DNA from: Rhodamnia argentea
Taxonomy: Eukaryota; Streptophyta; Magnoliopsida; Myrtales; Myrtaceae
Assembly: GCF_020921035.1 (NCBI RefSeq)
Contig: NC_063160.1
Span: 640,501-704,500, forward strand
DNA length: 64,000 nt
Reading direction: 5' to 3'
A model generated the notes under the pieces. The model worked only from the letters and a program-made list of their open reading frames with translations, was not told the DNA's origin and did no database searches. Shown in pieces: positions 12,764-24,851 of this stretch. The position numbers and the translations under genes were made by a program. Within the stretch, counting starts at the first letter, position 1; each line of letters opens with the position of its first letter.

Positions 12764-13950
12764 TGTGTGTGTCTATATATATACATATATAGAGAGAGAG
12801 AGAGAGAGGTTACGCTTCTGAATTTTTACAAAAGGGAAGCAAGACTCCTACTAGAGGGGGCCCATATATATTTTTTTATTTTTATAGAAAAAGATAGTAA
12901 CACTTAATTTGCATGTACATATATGTAGAAATACCTACAGACCCGATGTTCCTAATTTTTTCTTTGTTTAACTTAGCTCGGGAACAAAAGGTTCTAATTC
13001 TTGCAAGTTGAACCATGCACATGTCATGGTCTTGTAAAAACATCATTTCCTTAGTGACTTTGAGATTACTCTTTTCCCTTCTTCAAGTCAGAAAATCAAT
13101 GGCCACAATTTAATAGGACAAGGTCGAAATTATATTAACTCAATGTCAAACCACTTAAAAGGTATAGACGCATTCAGATATCGTGTATCACTTGAGTTTA
13201 TCTCAGCTTTGAAGTCAGTAGACAAACTTCTGACCACGTTATTCATTTCTTTCTACAGGTAAAGAAAACATCGATTATAGGGCACCCCCTTGGTGCAAAC
13301 CCATAAACAAAAAGAGCTCAAATAACCAAAGCCATTTGTAAAACCACTCTCAAAATCATATCAACTGAGGCATTACATCCATTAGCAAGTTTCCACTGTA
13401 CCAAAAGTGCAAAACTCCAAATGAAAGATCACGTGACGTGCATAAGCCTGTCACATGTCACCTTGTGATGGCTATTACATATCCATGCATAAGCAAACCT
13501 AGAGAATGTCGATGCAATGCAACATGTGCACATAATTCAATTCATAGTTTTGTTGATATAAAAAAATTTCGAATAAAGAATAACTATTGGCTCAAAGATA
13601 TTATATAACTGTTATCTTACCAAATTTCTGATTTTATTTTTCCTAAAATTGAAATTTCTTGTATTCTGTATGGAATTGTGTACTATTTACAAGACTATGG
13701 ATCACCCATTATGGGAATTATTAGTAGTTACTTACTAGTGGCAAGACCTTTAGAAGTATGGACAAGAAAGCCACCATTAGAGGGGGCAGACCTCACACAA
13801 TTAAAGACTGGTCCCATATATATTATTCTCTAAGTTCAGTGGGGATGGTGGCAAATCTCCGCCCCCAGGTCCGCTGGTGCCTATATAAGGAGCAAGTACC
13901 CAGAAAAAAGTGAATAGGAGAGGCAAGGAGCATTGTTGCATTTTTGTCGA
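12764..13950. other. Junction region between the two 13 kb units
   Basis: A compound GT/TA/GA microsatellite (12,761-12,808) starts exactly where the protease homology stops. The rest is AT-rich without a supported gene. It may correspond to sequence left of position 1 in unit 1, which is not visible. A CTATATAAGG motif at 13,881-13,890 with GC-rich flanks looks like a plus-strand core promoter. A minus-strand frame ending at 13,823 could be a terminal exon of the copy 2 coiled-coil pseudogene, but this is weak. Confidence 0.5.
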
Positions 13951-14197
13951 ACTTTCCTTTGAGACAAGTTAATGAGAACCCACAGAAAGTCGGCCGCCTA
14001 CAATGTGAATGCATTTCCATACCATACACATCAAAATTTCTTTCACTAAGCTGCAATATTAGAGAAAAAAAAGGCGTTCTTCATGAAATAAAGAGAGAAT
14101 TAAGCCCATAATGAGAGATATTTCAGTAAGGCCCTAAAAGCATGCAAGTTTACCATTATTTAAAAAAAAAAAAAATCCTAGGACAAGAAAAGCATAC

Positions 14198-17003
14198 CTG
14201 CAATTGGTATGATAAACGAATATTTTCCTCCATTATGTCTTGCCTGTATGACAGAGCTTTAGATGCAGCATCAACAAGGTCCTGCTGCTGCTGATCAAAG
14301 GCCTACATTTCCAAAAACAGAGGGCAAACCATTGTGTGGATAATGAAAGGCAAACCAGAATTGAAGAAATAGAGTAATGACCGATCAAAGGTTCCGTACC
14401 ATACGCATATAAGCAATTCGCTTCTCCAAGACATACTTTTCGTTTCATACTTGTGCTTCCTACAGCAAGATTAATTTGTATCACTCCCAAACACTACTTA
14501 GTCCAGAAGCAGACTCAAGTAAAAGCCCACTCAGTCATACAAGAGACCACCAGATATCACTCCTACCCTCACTGGATAATCTGACAAATGTCTCCTTAAC
14601 TGTACAATCTCTTGTTCCTGTTCCTGAACCTTATGAATGAGATCCTACAAATATCATTTTCTTCATAAAAATGCAGTCAACACAAATATCAGAAGAAAAA
14701 AGGAATTTGTGGAATTATCTCACAGCAACCTGTTTCTGGAGGCTGCTAGAATTATTGACTTCAGCCATCTACATACCTGTTTCTGGAGGCTGATAAAGTG
14801 GACTGATTTGACATAATTTCAAAGAACCTGAAGAACAGAACACCAAAAAATCTACAGTGGCTCAAGTCCAGTGTCGAGTAAAAAAACCCCTCACAAGTTG
14901 TATGAGAGTTGCAATGAGACATACATCTGTATATTAACAACATCTTTCTCAAAAGCCTTCTTGGCCTTTAGCTAAAGTTCTGGGTTGTGACCACCCTACT
15001 TATTAGGACATCATCTTCGGACAGACTAGTGAAATTCATTGCGTACCAAGCTGGCTCACTGGACTAGCCAATTTGAAGCCCTAGCTGAATCCCTCGAAAT
15101 CTCTTCCCTCCTCGCTAACCTCATTGCCTTCCTCCAGGGTCGAGAACTCCTATAGTTCAACTACATTTCCTTCACAAAAATGGATCCAAAGATGGAATTA
15201 ATTATTACAGTGTCAAGCGACTATGTAGCCAAGCTTATTCAGTCCTAAACGTACCTGGTCGCAAGCATGGCGGCAATAGTGCTTGAAAAGAGTAGATGGT
15301 TACTTCCTTCACATGCTCACTATACCAAAGAAGTTGGATGCACGCTCTCGTAAAACTGTTGTATACATGATGACCCACTATCAGGGTGCACCAACAGTTC
15401 ACATGCTTCTAATTCCTAAGTGTTTGCCAAACACTAACCCTTACTTCAATAGAAGAATTCAAGCGCTCCAAAAGCAAAACATAAGACAGACTCAACAACT
15501 GCTACACATGGTCAGGCTACAATTTTAATGATAGAGAGAGAGCATAAAAGCTAGGGCCATATAAGGAAATATTCTTGTTATGTTCAGAATGAACCACCCT
15601 CGAGGTCCAAACTACAACTCTTTTGGCTATCAAGACAGAAGTAGAACATCATAACACTAACTTAGAATAAATAGATAAGTGCGAAGCCCACCAGATGCAT
15701 GTCTATATGTACAGGTATTATACATTTAAATAATGTACATTTTCAGTTCAAACATATGTAAAATTAAAATATTCTGCACTAACAAAAGTACCTACTACTT
15801 ACATATCTTTCCAGTTCCTGCATTTTTTCCTGCAGCTCGGTCCTCAGCCGAACATTCTCCTCCACCTGTCAAAAGTGACATGGAAAATTAAGATCATAAT
15901 GTTACAGATTGCAGCCTACAGCAGCAACTCTAACTTAAAAGCGTGTAATTAAATTCAGCTAGCAACATGCAGGTTTTTCGCAGAACATCACGAGACATGA
16001 AAGTGCAAGCTATGAGTTCATAGTCAAGCACATCATTTACTTGCGATAAGTAAAAGTTACGGAAAAAGGCACCAGGCAATGCCCAACTCCTGTGCAAGAT
16101 AAACTTTTATGTCCACCTGATAACTGAGCGTGACATCCACAATGGTGAACTAGGAGGATAATTCCTCACTCCTTCAGTTGTCAATTAGGAAGTTGCAAAA
16201 GAATGGGAGCAAGAAAGAATTGACCAAGTAATGCAGCACATGCAACTGAAAAAGCCAAACCCTGAATAACTTGAAAACTGCTTGTTCACTGCTTAGTCGT
16301 GGGGGTATGGGTGTTGGGCTGCAGATGTCATGGAGGTTCTCTGTGGAAGATGCTCCTCGTTGGAGAAGGTTGGGGGTGGGGGTTCTCTTATAGAAGATGG
16401 TTTTTGGCATGCAGAAGGATCTATACAATACATCATGTGAGCCATTTCCCACAAAACGTAGGTCCTTGCCAAACAATCTCTTCCATTTCGAAGTATAACC
16501 ACCTATATTTCCACCCAGATGTAGTCAAACTAGTACTCTTCATACACCTCGTCTACAATCAAAGACAGTGACCTGTACGATGCAAAGTATCTGAATGACA
16601 TACATGTTCCCATCGTACTAGTGAAAAGCAAAGAGTCGTACTTATTAGAGTTTCAGGAACCAGCAAGGTCGCCAAATCGACCATCTATTCAGTACCCCTT
16701 TGGTGCTCATCAATGAATTGCATTTACGCATCCAAAAGAAAAGGCCTATTGGGTACATAATTAGCGGGTAAAGTTCAGATACCCCACGCCCCTTCCTGCA
16801 TGTCCACACAGTATGAGGGTTCACAACTAGTTCAATCATGAAAGGACATGGGTGGTAAATGATGGTTCCCAGTTGGCCAAAAATCTTCTGTAGTGCGGTT
16901 TCTTGGAACTTGGCTGCCACTACATAGGCTGGTAGATGCTTGAGCTACCTTATGCTTTTGAATTGGGTATCAAATGAACTATCTAAGGGGTGGGAGAGGA
17001 AGG

Positions 17004-17073
<70 letters not shown>

Positions 17074-17221
17074 CCTGCTGTTTAATAGTGGCTTCGGCAG
17101 CTTCGACGGCTTTCATGACCTGGAACAAGTTATAATTGTTGGAGTTGATATTGGAAGAAGCATCGTTAAGCGCCATTCCAGAGAACTTATCAGCCAATTT
17201 CCCATCAAAGCCGTTGTCCAT
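14198..17221 (-). pseudogene. Coiled-coil protein pseudogene, copy 2
   Basis: Exons matching copy 1 are 17,221-17,075, 15,865-15,803, the 3' part of exon 4 (about 14,776-14,730), 14,644-14,567, 14,459-14,400 and 14,302-14,198. Exon 3 and the first part of exon 4 are absent: copy 1 positions 824-2957 are replaced by 44 bp at 14,777-14,820. Exon 6 also carries a TGA at 14,447-14,445 where copy 1 has CGA (Arg), a CpG-type change. The remaining exons and splice sites are well kept, so the loss is recent. Exon 1 could still be transcribed and give a short product, but the full coiled-coil protein cannot be made. Confidence 0.85.
17006..17071. repeat. Expanded (GA)n beside exon 1 donor of pseudogene copy 2
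   Basis: About 65 bp of GA repeats begin 4 bp past the exon 1 splice donor (minus strand). Copy 1 has only about 20 bp of purine repeat at 5138-5156. This is a post-duplication expansion. Confidence 0.95.
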
Positions 17222-19196
17222 CTTCGGCGCAAGCTCAATCAACAGGGTTAGACCCAGAAACCCGCAAAATCAACGGGAGCTCAGCTCCACTTCAACCAAT
17301 CGGGTCCCTGCTTCTAGGGCTTCTACGGGAGCCGAGCTACGCCCCACGATTCCTGCGATTCCAGCTCGCGCCGCACCAACCCCTAACGAGGGCGGAAGCG
17401 CAGAATCAGGAGCTGCGGCGAAAGGATTGAGATCGCCAATGGAAGCCCGGTGGACACGGCAAGATCGATGAAGAACAACACATCGTCTCCCTCCCAGTCC
17501 GCTCTTCAGCTCGCGTGCAGAGAAAAGACATAAAAGACTCTCTCTGCTTAATAACAATAACAACCGTCTCTCTCTCTCTCTCTCTCTCTTCTGTGCTAAA
17601 ATGCTTGACTTTGTTTTTTATGGGATGTTTTCTCATGATTAAACATCGCCTCCTCCTCCACGATATAAACCCCCCCAATTCCCATAAATGCTCCTTAAAA
17701 AAAAAAAAATCAATAATGAGTATAGGCCGAACACCATGTGTAATACAAATTTTTACTATTTTAAGCGCGAGCTGGAAAGTTACCGTATTACATTTATAAA
17801 ACGACGTATTCTCGGACGTTGCGGTGTCATATTCACGAACCGACATCATCCTTAACATTCCATCCACGTAATAATTCAATTGAAAAGATATCGCCGTAAT
17901 TTAACTATTTAGATGACTATGCCCTATTAGTTGTTTTGAGGCCAGCAACCTCGAATCGATAGTAACGAGTGAAATTATGCATTGAATGAGGATTATAAAT
18001 CCGAAAAAGAGAGATTATGCCCAGTAACATAAGTGCAAAAATAAGGATGTTGTTTGACATTTGCCCTCTATTGTAGCAAACCAAGCTAACGATACGTTGG
18101 ACCTTTACCTCGCATTTTATCAATTCGGGCGATTTGGGATTATTTTTTTTTATGATATAAAAATTAGTTTAGAGTACATATGACTCCAATAGACCGATTT
18201 GAGGTTTTTACTGGTGTTAATCCAAAAAATAAACACGTCTCTGCTATTCCAAAAAGTGCATCTTTCGTTAGGATTTGAACTATAATCACTCAAGCGTCGA
18301 TTATTTCAAGTTTATTGTTTTTGGTGGGATGCTAGGTCATTTATCACATGGGAGGACCCGATTAAACAAATGTCAGGGACTCGGGAGCTTATTGTAAATC
18401 TGAAGTTTTTTTATCCTGTGAAATATCAAATGGAAAGGCGACACGTGGGCCGTGGATATGTCAATTTGTGATGATCCAGTGGCCTAACATACCTAACAAT
18501 TCATGGATAATCTCTGCAACATACATAAACAAATATATATAATCTTAATTTAATTGTGATTAGAAGTAACAAGAGGGCCACGTAAGCACCAGGGCCACGT
18601 AAGCACCAGTGCCACACTGGCATCATGATAGGCCCTCACTTCTAAGGCAAGTTTCACTGTTGAGAGCATCATGGGGAAGCTTTTGATATTTCGTAAAAGT
18701 AATCTCACAAGGTGATGATTGCACGTACTCGCAAAAGTGCCGAATTATGCATGCAATGTATCATCATCATCGTCATCATCTGGCTCACCCCCATGTGATG
18801 GCACTTTTCTTGGTTGGCTTAGGGTTTCGTCGGACCGAATCTATTCCAGCCATTGATTTTAATTTTTTTTTTTTGAGATCCCGAGTTTCGATTCGGGCCA
18901 TCAGGCTCGGGTCCGAGGAAGAAATTCTCAATACCAAGAACCTGCGCTTGGAAATGACGCTTTTGGTTGGGCTTGGATCTTGATGTCTTAATCGGACCCA
19001 AATAGGATTTAGGACCATCTCTGTCTCTCTCACATTTCTAAATCTAAATATTATTAGACAGATAAATCAAAGGATTGAACAAAGATTTATGAACACATGT
19101 AAGTTTACCGGATCATGCACATTACTCACCTAAATCATGCATTGAAATCGAAACATTCATAAGATTGCAATTAATAACATCTGACGCATTCGCTAC
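17222..19196. other. Intergenic region between pseudogene copy 2 and AMT copy 2
   Basis: Counterpart of 5308-7277. It contains a (CT)n tract at 17,567-17,589 and no supported gene. Open frames overlapping 18,747-19,033 occur in both units but show no family features. Confidence 0.6.
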
Positions 19197-21130
19197 CTAC
19201 ACCACTTGAGTCTCCCCGCTGGGCGGTGTCTTGTGATGCGTCACATCGTCTGTGTCGTGCTTCGTTATCTCATACTTCTCTCCGTCGCCCCACAACGCGT
19301 AAGCCTCCTCTCCGTGCACTGCGTCGTCCCCGATTAGAAGCTCGTCCTCTGGCATCCGTAGAGGGATCACCAGGCTGATTGCGACGCATATGATGGACGT
19401 GACCACAAGGTTCCACCCGATGATGAAAGCGCCGCCGGCCAGCTGCTTCCCGATCTGAACCCTGCCCGAGCCCCCGTAGACTCCTCCCCTGGAGTTCGTG
19501 ACGGGGAGGAAGAGCGAGCACAGGGTGGGCTCAGCGAAGAGGCCCGTGAGGATTATGCCTAGATATCCGGCCACGGCATGGGTGTGGAAGACGCCGAGCG
19601 TGTCGTCGATCTTTTGCAGCAACGTCCACCTCTTGTGCACGATCATCATGGTGAACCACGGGACGCTCCCGGAGAGGATTCCCATCACTATCGCCGCCCA
19701 CCCTTGGACCAGCCCTGTTCAATGTGAAAGGTAGCGGAAAGCAAAAATTAACACAGTTCGATTACAACGTGAAAGGTCGCATAATCGATGTAGCTGCTTA
19801 ACGGGTTACAGATTTTCTTAATTTAGCTGCTTAACAAGTGATCGCCGACGTAAGTACCTGCCCCGGGGGTGATGCAGACGAGGCCAGTGATCATGCCCTG
19901 GACGGCTCCGATGACGGAGGGCTTCTTGAAGAAGATGACGTCGAGCCACGTCCACACCAGAAGGCTGGTGGCCGCGCAGATGTTGGTGTTGAGAACGGCC
20001 ATGGACGAGTCGGTGTTGGCCGTGTAAGGGTCGCCCCCGTTGAACCCCGCCCACCCCAGCCACAGCAATCCCGCTCCCGCCAGCATCAACAGCACATTAT
20101 TGGGCGGAAACCTCTCTCTGTCCTTGATCGATCTGGGTCCCACCTGTATAAAAAAACGACGCGATATATCGTAAATGATTTTTAACAAATACAACGCATA
20201 AAAATTTATGTACATACTTCAGATGGAGATTTTTTGGGTGGGAAGAGGATTGATTTTTCAATTAGCAAGTCTGAAAATCAGATAAATTAAATGGGTTTTG
20301 CTTCTCGTTTGTCAAAGATGATGATCTCAGTATCTCGAATATGAAGCAAAGCCTATATAAAAGTCAACAGCGTAGAGAATTATGTATGTATATAAAAATC
20401 AACAGCGTAGATAAAAATGGATAGTAGGTTAGTGAAATTTCCCTGAGATAAAGAGAGGGATTCAGCTGACCCAAAAAGCGGTAGTCAAGCCGGCGATCCC
20501 CGAGGAGAGGTGGATGACGCAGCCGCCGGAGTAGTCCATGACGCCCCACTGGAACAGGAAGCCGCCGCCCCACAGGCTGAAGGCGCCGACCGTGTAGCTG
20601 AACGTCAGCCACAGGGGCACGAACATCATCCACGCCCGGAAGTTCATCCTCCCCAGCACCGACCCCCCGAGCAGTATCACCGTGATCGCCGCGAACACGC
20701 ACTGGAACCACACCATCGACGCCATCGGATAGAACGGCGCGATCATTGGCGTCTCCACATCCCCGTTCTTGTGGTAGTGCGTTGACGCGGGGAGCACAGC
20801 CTTCTCTATGAGGAACTTCTGGCCGAGCGCGGGGCCGGCCTTGCCCCAGAAGGGCAGGAGCTTGTCCCCGAACGACATCTTGTAGGCCCAGGTGACCCAG
20901 CATATGACCACCGCCGCGAAGGCGTACAGCGCCATGAAGGCCGAGTTCACCGCCCACTTCTTCTTGACGATGCTCCCGTACAGGATCACGAGGCCGGGGA
21001 CGCTCTGGATGCCCACCAGCGTGGCGGCGATCATCTGCCACGCGTTGTCCCCCTTGTTCAGCCAGTCGGGCACTGCCGGCGCGCCGCCCTGGTATGCTAC
21101 CGGCACGGGGTTCGGGGGAGGAGCGACCAT
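19197..21130 (-). CDS. Ammonium transporter, AMT2/AMT3 type, copy 2
   Basis: Exons 21,130-20,471, 20,143-19,858 and 19,714-19,197 have exactly the same lengths (660, 286 and 518 nt) and phases as copy 1, giving 487 residues. Pore histidines (VIHLSSG and FHTHAVAG), the signature segments and the tail block are all intact, and no frame break is seen. Differences from copy 1 cluster at the N terminus ([14 protein letters not shown]), in the loop after the LPASTH motif ([13 protein letters not shown] against [13 protein letters not shown]), around [10 protein letters not shown] and SGRVQIG, and in the last 25 residues. The membrane core is nearly identical. The intron 1 acceptor has a normal T-run and tacag, unlike copy 1. 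This is a recent tandem paralogue, probably functional. Confidence 0.95.
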
Positions 21131-21215
21131 TGTTAATCAGTATAGCTAGAGAGAGCAGTATGGCAAACAGATTAGAGAAAGAAATGACGTTGAAGTGTGC
21201 GATGAAGATTCCGTT

Positions 21216-21230
21216 CCATGTATATACAAA
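21216..21230 (-). promoter_or_regulatory. Probable TATA box of AMT copy 2
   Basis: TGTATATAC-like motif on the minus strand about 90 bp upstream of the ATG, conserved with copy 1. Confidence 0.4.
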
Positions 21231-21915
21231 AGTGAAAGCTTTTGTTGATGATGTTAACATTTCGTTCTAGTTCATATCTTGTCCGACTGGTCCGGATGAC
21301 CAGTGACAGCACGACAAGTTCCTGAGGACTCCCAATTGGCGATTACAACATTCTCACAAAATTCGAATTCCTATAAAGAAAAATTTCCCAAGATTCCATT
21401 CCCTATTATTGCCCAAAAAATTTCAATTTCGTAAAAGTCGAGGTAAATTTACTTATGAATTTTCATACATGATTTTGTTTTTTTGGGATCAGGGCGCCTA
21501 ATTAGTTTGTGTGGAGGGTTATCAGCAGAGGCACATTTGTAACAACTTAGAGGACTTTTTCTGATCAATAACCAGGTCATGTGGATAGACAGCTCCCAAG
21601 CTTAAAACCCTAGCTGTCCATCACTATCAGATTTCCCAATCCTAATGCCCTACTTGAAGTTTCGAATTGAATTGCATATGATTCTCCGCTTGTTTGTGCA
21701 ATTTATTCCACGATCTACTTGTCTGTTTATTTCTTCATCAATCGGTCATGATCCAATGATGTTACGGGGTTTAATATTCTTCGAAAGTGACTACGATAAC
21801 GCGATCGGTAGAATGTGTACTTATTTGTCTTGTGTCGATGTTCTATGCACACACCAAGTCATGAGATGAAACAGCATATGACATTTAACGACCCTCCAGT
21901 CAGGTCCACTTCTCA

Positions 21916-22834
21916 TTTGTTTCATGGAAAATATTTTTCCCAATTTTTGGTGTTTGGGGGGCGGAGAATGTGCGGTCAACGGAAAATATTTTCCGGTCAA
22001 CAAAAAAACCTTATAAAACTAATGAAAATGATTTCCTCTTTTTGAGAAGAGGAAAACATTTTTCACAATTTTCATTCATCCTCTCTTTCAACTATTTTTT
22101 TCTTTTCAATTTTTTTTTTGCTTTATTTTCTTTTTTTATTTATTTTTTCAAAATTTGAAAATTATATTTTTTATTTTTCGGATTAATTTTTTTTAGTTAC
22201 TTTCTTTATTTTTTTTTCCTCTTTTCATCTTTCTTTCTTTCTTTTTTTTAGTATTCCTTCTTCGCCGATGGTTGGCTAGTTGAGGCCTGGTGTCGCCGGC
22301 CTTGAGCAAGGCCCGGCTAGGTGTCGCCGGCCTCGAGTGAGGCTAGGCGAGTCATCGCCGGCCTTGCCGGATCAAGCCAGCCACCACCGGCCTCGATAAA
22401 GGCCAAACCTGGCCAAATCGGGTGAGGCCAGGAGAACCATCGCCGGCCTCGCGTGAGCCCAGGCCGGCGGTTGCCGGCCTTGCGCAAGGTGTTGCTTTTG
22501 GCCGGTCGCCGGCCGTCGTCGTGGCTGGCGACCGGCAAAAAATGTAATTGAAAAAAGAAAAAAACATTAAAAAGAAAAAAAGAAAAGAGGAAGGAGAAAA
22601 AAGGAAAAAAAAATTAAAAATATTAGAATTTGATTTTAAAAAATAAAGTCATTTTTTCCTTAAGTGCATGGAGGAAAATTAAATCCAATTTCCCATCCCA
22701 AAGAACAGAAAATATTTTCCCGATCTTTTTCATATTTCAACGAAACACCGGAAAATATAGCCATTTTCTTGGAAATTGACTTCTTGGAAAATATTTTCCA
22801 GAAATGACTCATTTTTTGTGAAACAAACGGAGCC
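21916..22834. mobile_element. Non-autonomous TIR transposon present only in unit 2
   Basis: This 0.9 kb block is absent from unit 1, where about 10,045-10,055 is uninterrupted. Its ends are inverted: left gtttcatggaaaatattt, right the complement of a ttgtttcacaaaaaatgag end, with further ggaaaatattttcc blocks inside each arm. This fits the common plant hAT-type MITE group. The centre (22,260-22,540) is GC-rich with repeated gtcgccggcctcgag-like runs. No transposase frame is seen. The target duplication is not clear. It arrived after the 13 kb duplication, or was lost from unit 1. Confidence 0.7.
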
Positions 22835-23229
22835 TAATTGAAGAGCTCTTGTAATGGTTGCTCTTCCGGACTTGTTGTCAACGACAAAATTTAGGGTTCC
22901 ATTTCTGGCTGTCTTATTTTCTTATGGTCATGTCTTCCTTTGTGGCCCAGATCCATAATAAAACCCTAATGGCCCCATCGCCCATTGCTTGTTTTTATCC
23001 AACGAGGATGAGCCAATTATACCAATTTCCTATCTTCTAATTGAATCTTATGATGTGTTAGTATGCTCTTGGTCTCTTGTTAATCATGTTTTCTGGTGAA
23101 TGTGGTTCTCTTAGTTTACTTAGCAGTAGTGTATGAAATATACCAAGGGTTGAAAATTTTGCATGGTTCATAACAAGAGGAGAAAGAAGAGTGCACGATT
23201 CAATTTCAAAGACCATTTGACAAATGTGT
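22835..23229. other. Intergenic sequence, unit 2
   Basis: Matches 10,055-10,445 in unit 1 and 30,610-30,990 further right. No gene is supported. Confidence 0.5.
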
Positions 23230-24851
23230 CAAGGTCTGAATCAATTAAAAAGCTACGCTGATCGGATGCAAGTAGGGGATACTCCGACAACCGAATCTCT
23301 ACGAGCATGAAGATTTTCTTTACCATTGTTGAAAAGTTACAAACCTGCAAATAGGGCAAAGACATTATTAGAAGTTCGAGCCATGTTTCTAGGGTCAGAA
23401 CACGCCTGAGCCACACTGCCTAAGGATGCCAATAGGACAAAGACATCATCAGAAGTTTGAGCCATGTTTCTCAAGTCAGAACTAGCCTGAGACGCATTGC
23501 CGGAGGACAGTAGTCATTGGAGTTGCAAGACTATTTATTTCAGAGATGTTTGAAGATCTGTAGTAGTGACCTAATTGGCAGCTATAGGATTTGTACTCTT
23601 GTTTGTAGCATTGTCCTTATTGGGTTGCAAATGAGCTTGGAGATCCCAACAACGATTCTGTGTATGCACATCTTAGCTACAATGGAAACAATGAAACTTA
23701 GTATTGTAGCTGCGGCCTTTCCCCTTGCTGCCATTAAAACAAGTGTTAGTACTAGTTGGGTTGCCAACATTAGCTGCATTAGCTGAACTCTCTGTTAGTT
23801 CTCCCCTTGGTTTGGGCTCAATATTCATTACCTTTCAATGTGTTTCTTCTCATTGAATAGTGGCGCAGACGTTAGTAAATGAATGTAGACTAGCACTCTT
23901 TAGAATCTGCCTCTTAACATCATCATATTTAGGTTGAATACTAGCAAGTAACTACAATATGCGATCTTGTTCTTCTCGCTGAGTATGCACCTCATAGATT
24001 GAACTGGGGGATGATACTATTGAAGTTCGTCCCATTTCCGTTCAAGATTGCCAAGATGTTCAATGAAAGATTGGCAAGAGGCTTGCTTAGTATGGGCAAT
24101 CTCCTGTTGCAATTCAAAAATCCGGAAAGTATTATCTTGATGTCCATACATATCATGAAGCGAGTCCCATAGGGCTTTGCAATCTCAGAGTACGCAAAAA
24201 CTTAATAGCTCTGAAGATCCATGGAGTTAAAAATCCATGACATGACAAGATTGTCAGTAGCTTGCCACTCGGCATATTTAGGAATAGTGATAGGAAGAGG
24301 TTTGATCAAGTTATTAACATGCTCCAACTCTGATCTGCCTCCAAGAGCACTCGAGACCAGAGGAGGTAATTGTGACCATAAAAAAGGATGGATGTGAGTC
24401 AAGTGCTCACTTCATTCGAGCCAAACAATGAATGGTGAAAGAGGTGCTGGCCATTGTGCAAAATGAACAAAAATGAGAAACCATAATTGATTATAAAGAC
24501 AAGCTGCAATACCCAATGAAGTATTAGGAAGCGCAGGAGCTTGATGTCAATCTTGTTTTCTCTGATACCGCATAGCAAGTTAATATGAAGATGGAAGAGA
24601 CAAAGAAAAGAGAAGATCAACAAAGGTTTTACGCGGTTCGGTTAACTAAGAAAAAATACCTTGGAAGCCTATATCCACCGTATAAATCTCCATATTTCTT
24701 AGCTTCTTGGGGGGATTCATTCTCTTTACATAAAGAAAAGTACATCATAGTTGCTAAACATAGCCTATGATTTTTATGGTATATACGTCTATTATCTATT
24801 GGACCTTATTCCTCAATCTTATCTTAACTTGGCAAGTGTATCTCGCTAACA
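23230..24851 (-). mobile_element. Fossil Ty1/copia 5' end, unit 2 (broken)
   Basis: Same element as at 10.6-11.45 kb but with about 0.65 kb more of gag retained. The LTR runs from 24,851 to about 24,577, with the primer-binding site at about 24,558-24,569. The gag-like region includes a YAEWQATDNLVMSWIFNSM stretch typical of copia gag near 24,220-24,290, and a CCHC-like zinc-knuckle region near 23,640-23,720. No pol or second LTR is seen. Old and broken in several places. Confidence 0.7.

Noticed and set aside
13823-14047. Terminal exon of the copy 2 coiled-coil gene
   Set aside because: The acceptor is plausible, but the encoded residues do not resemble a coiled coil and the frame cannot be compared with copy 1, whose equivalent lies outside the window.
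16979-17242. Frame with a long Leu-Ser repeat on the minus strand
   Set aside because: It is the (GA)n microsatellite read through the exon 1 donor.
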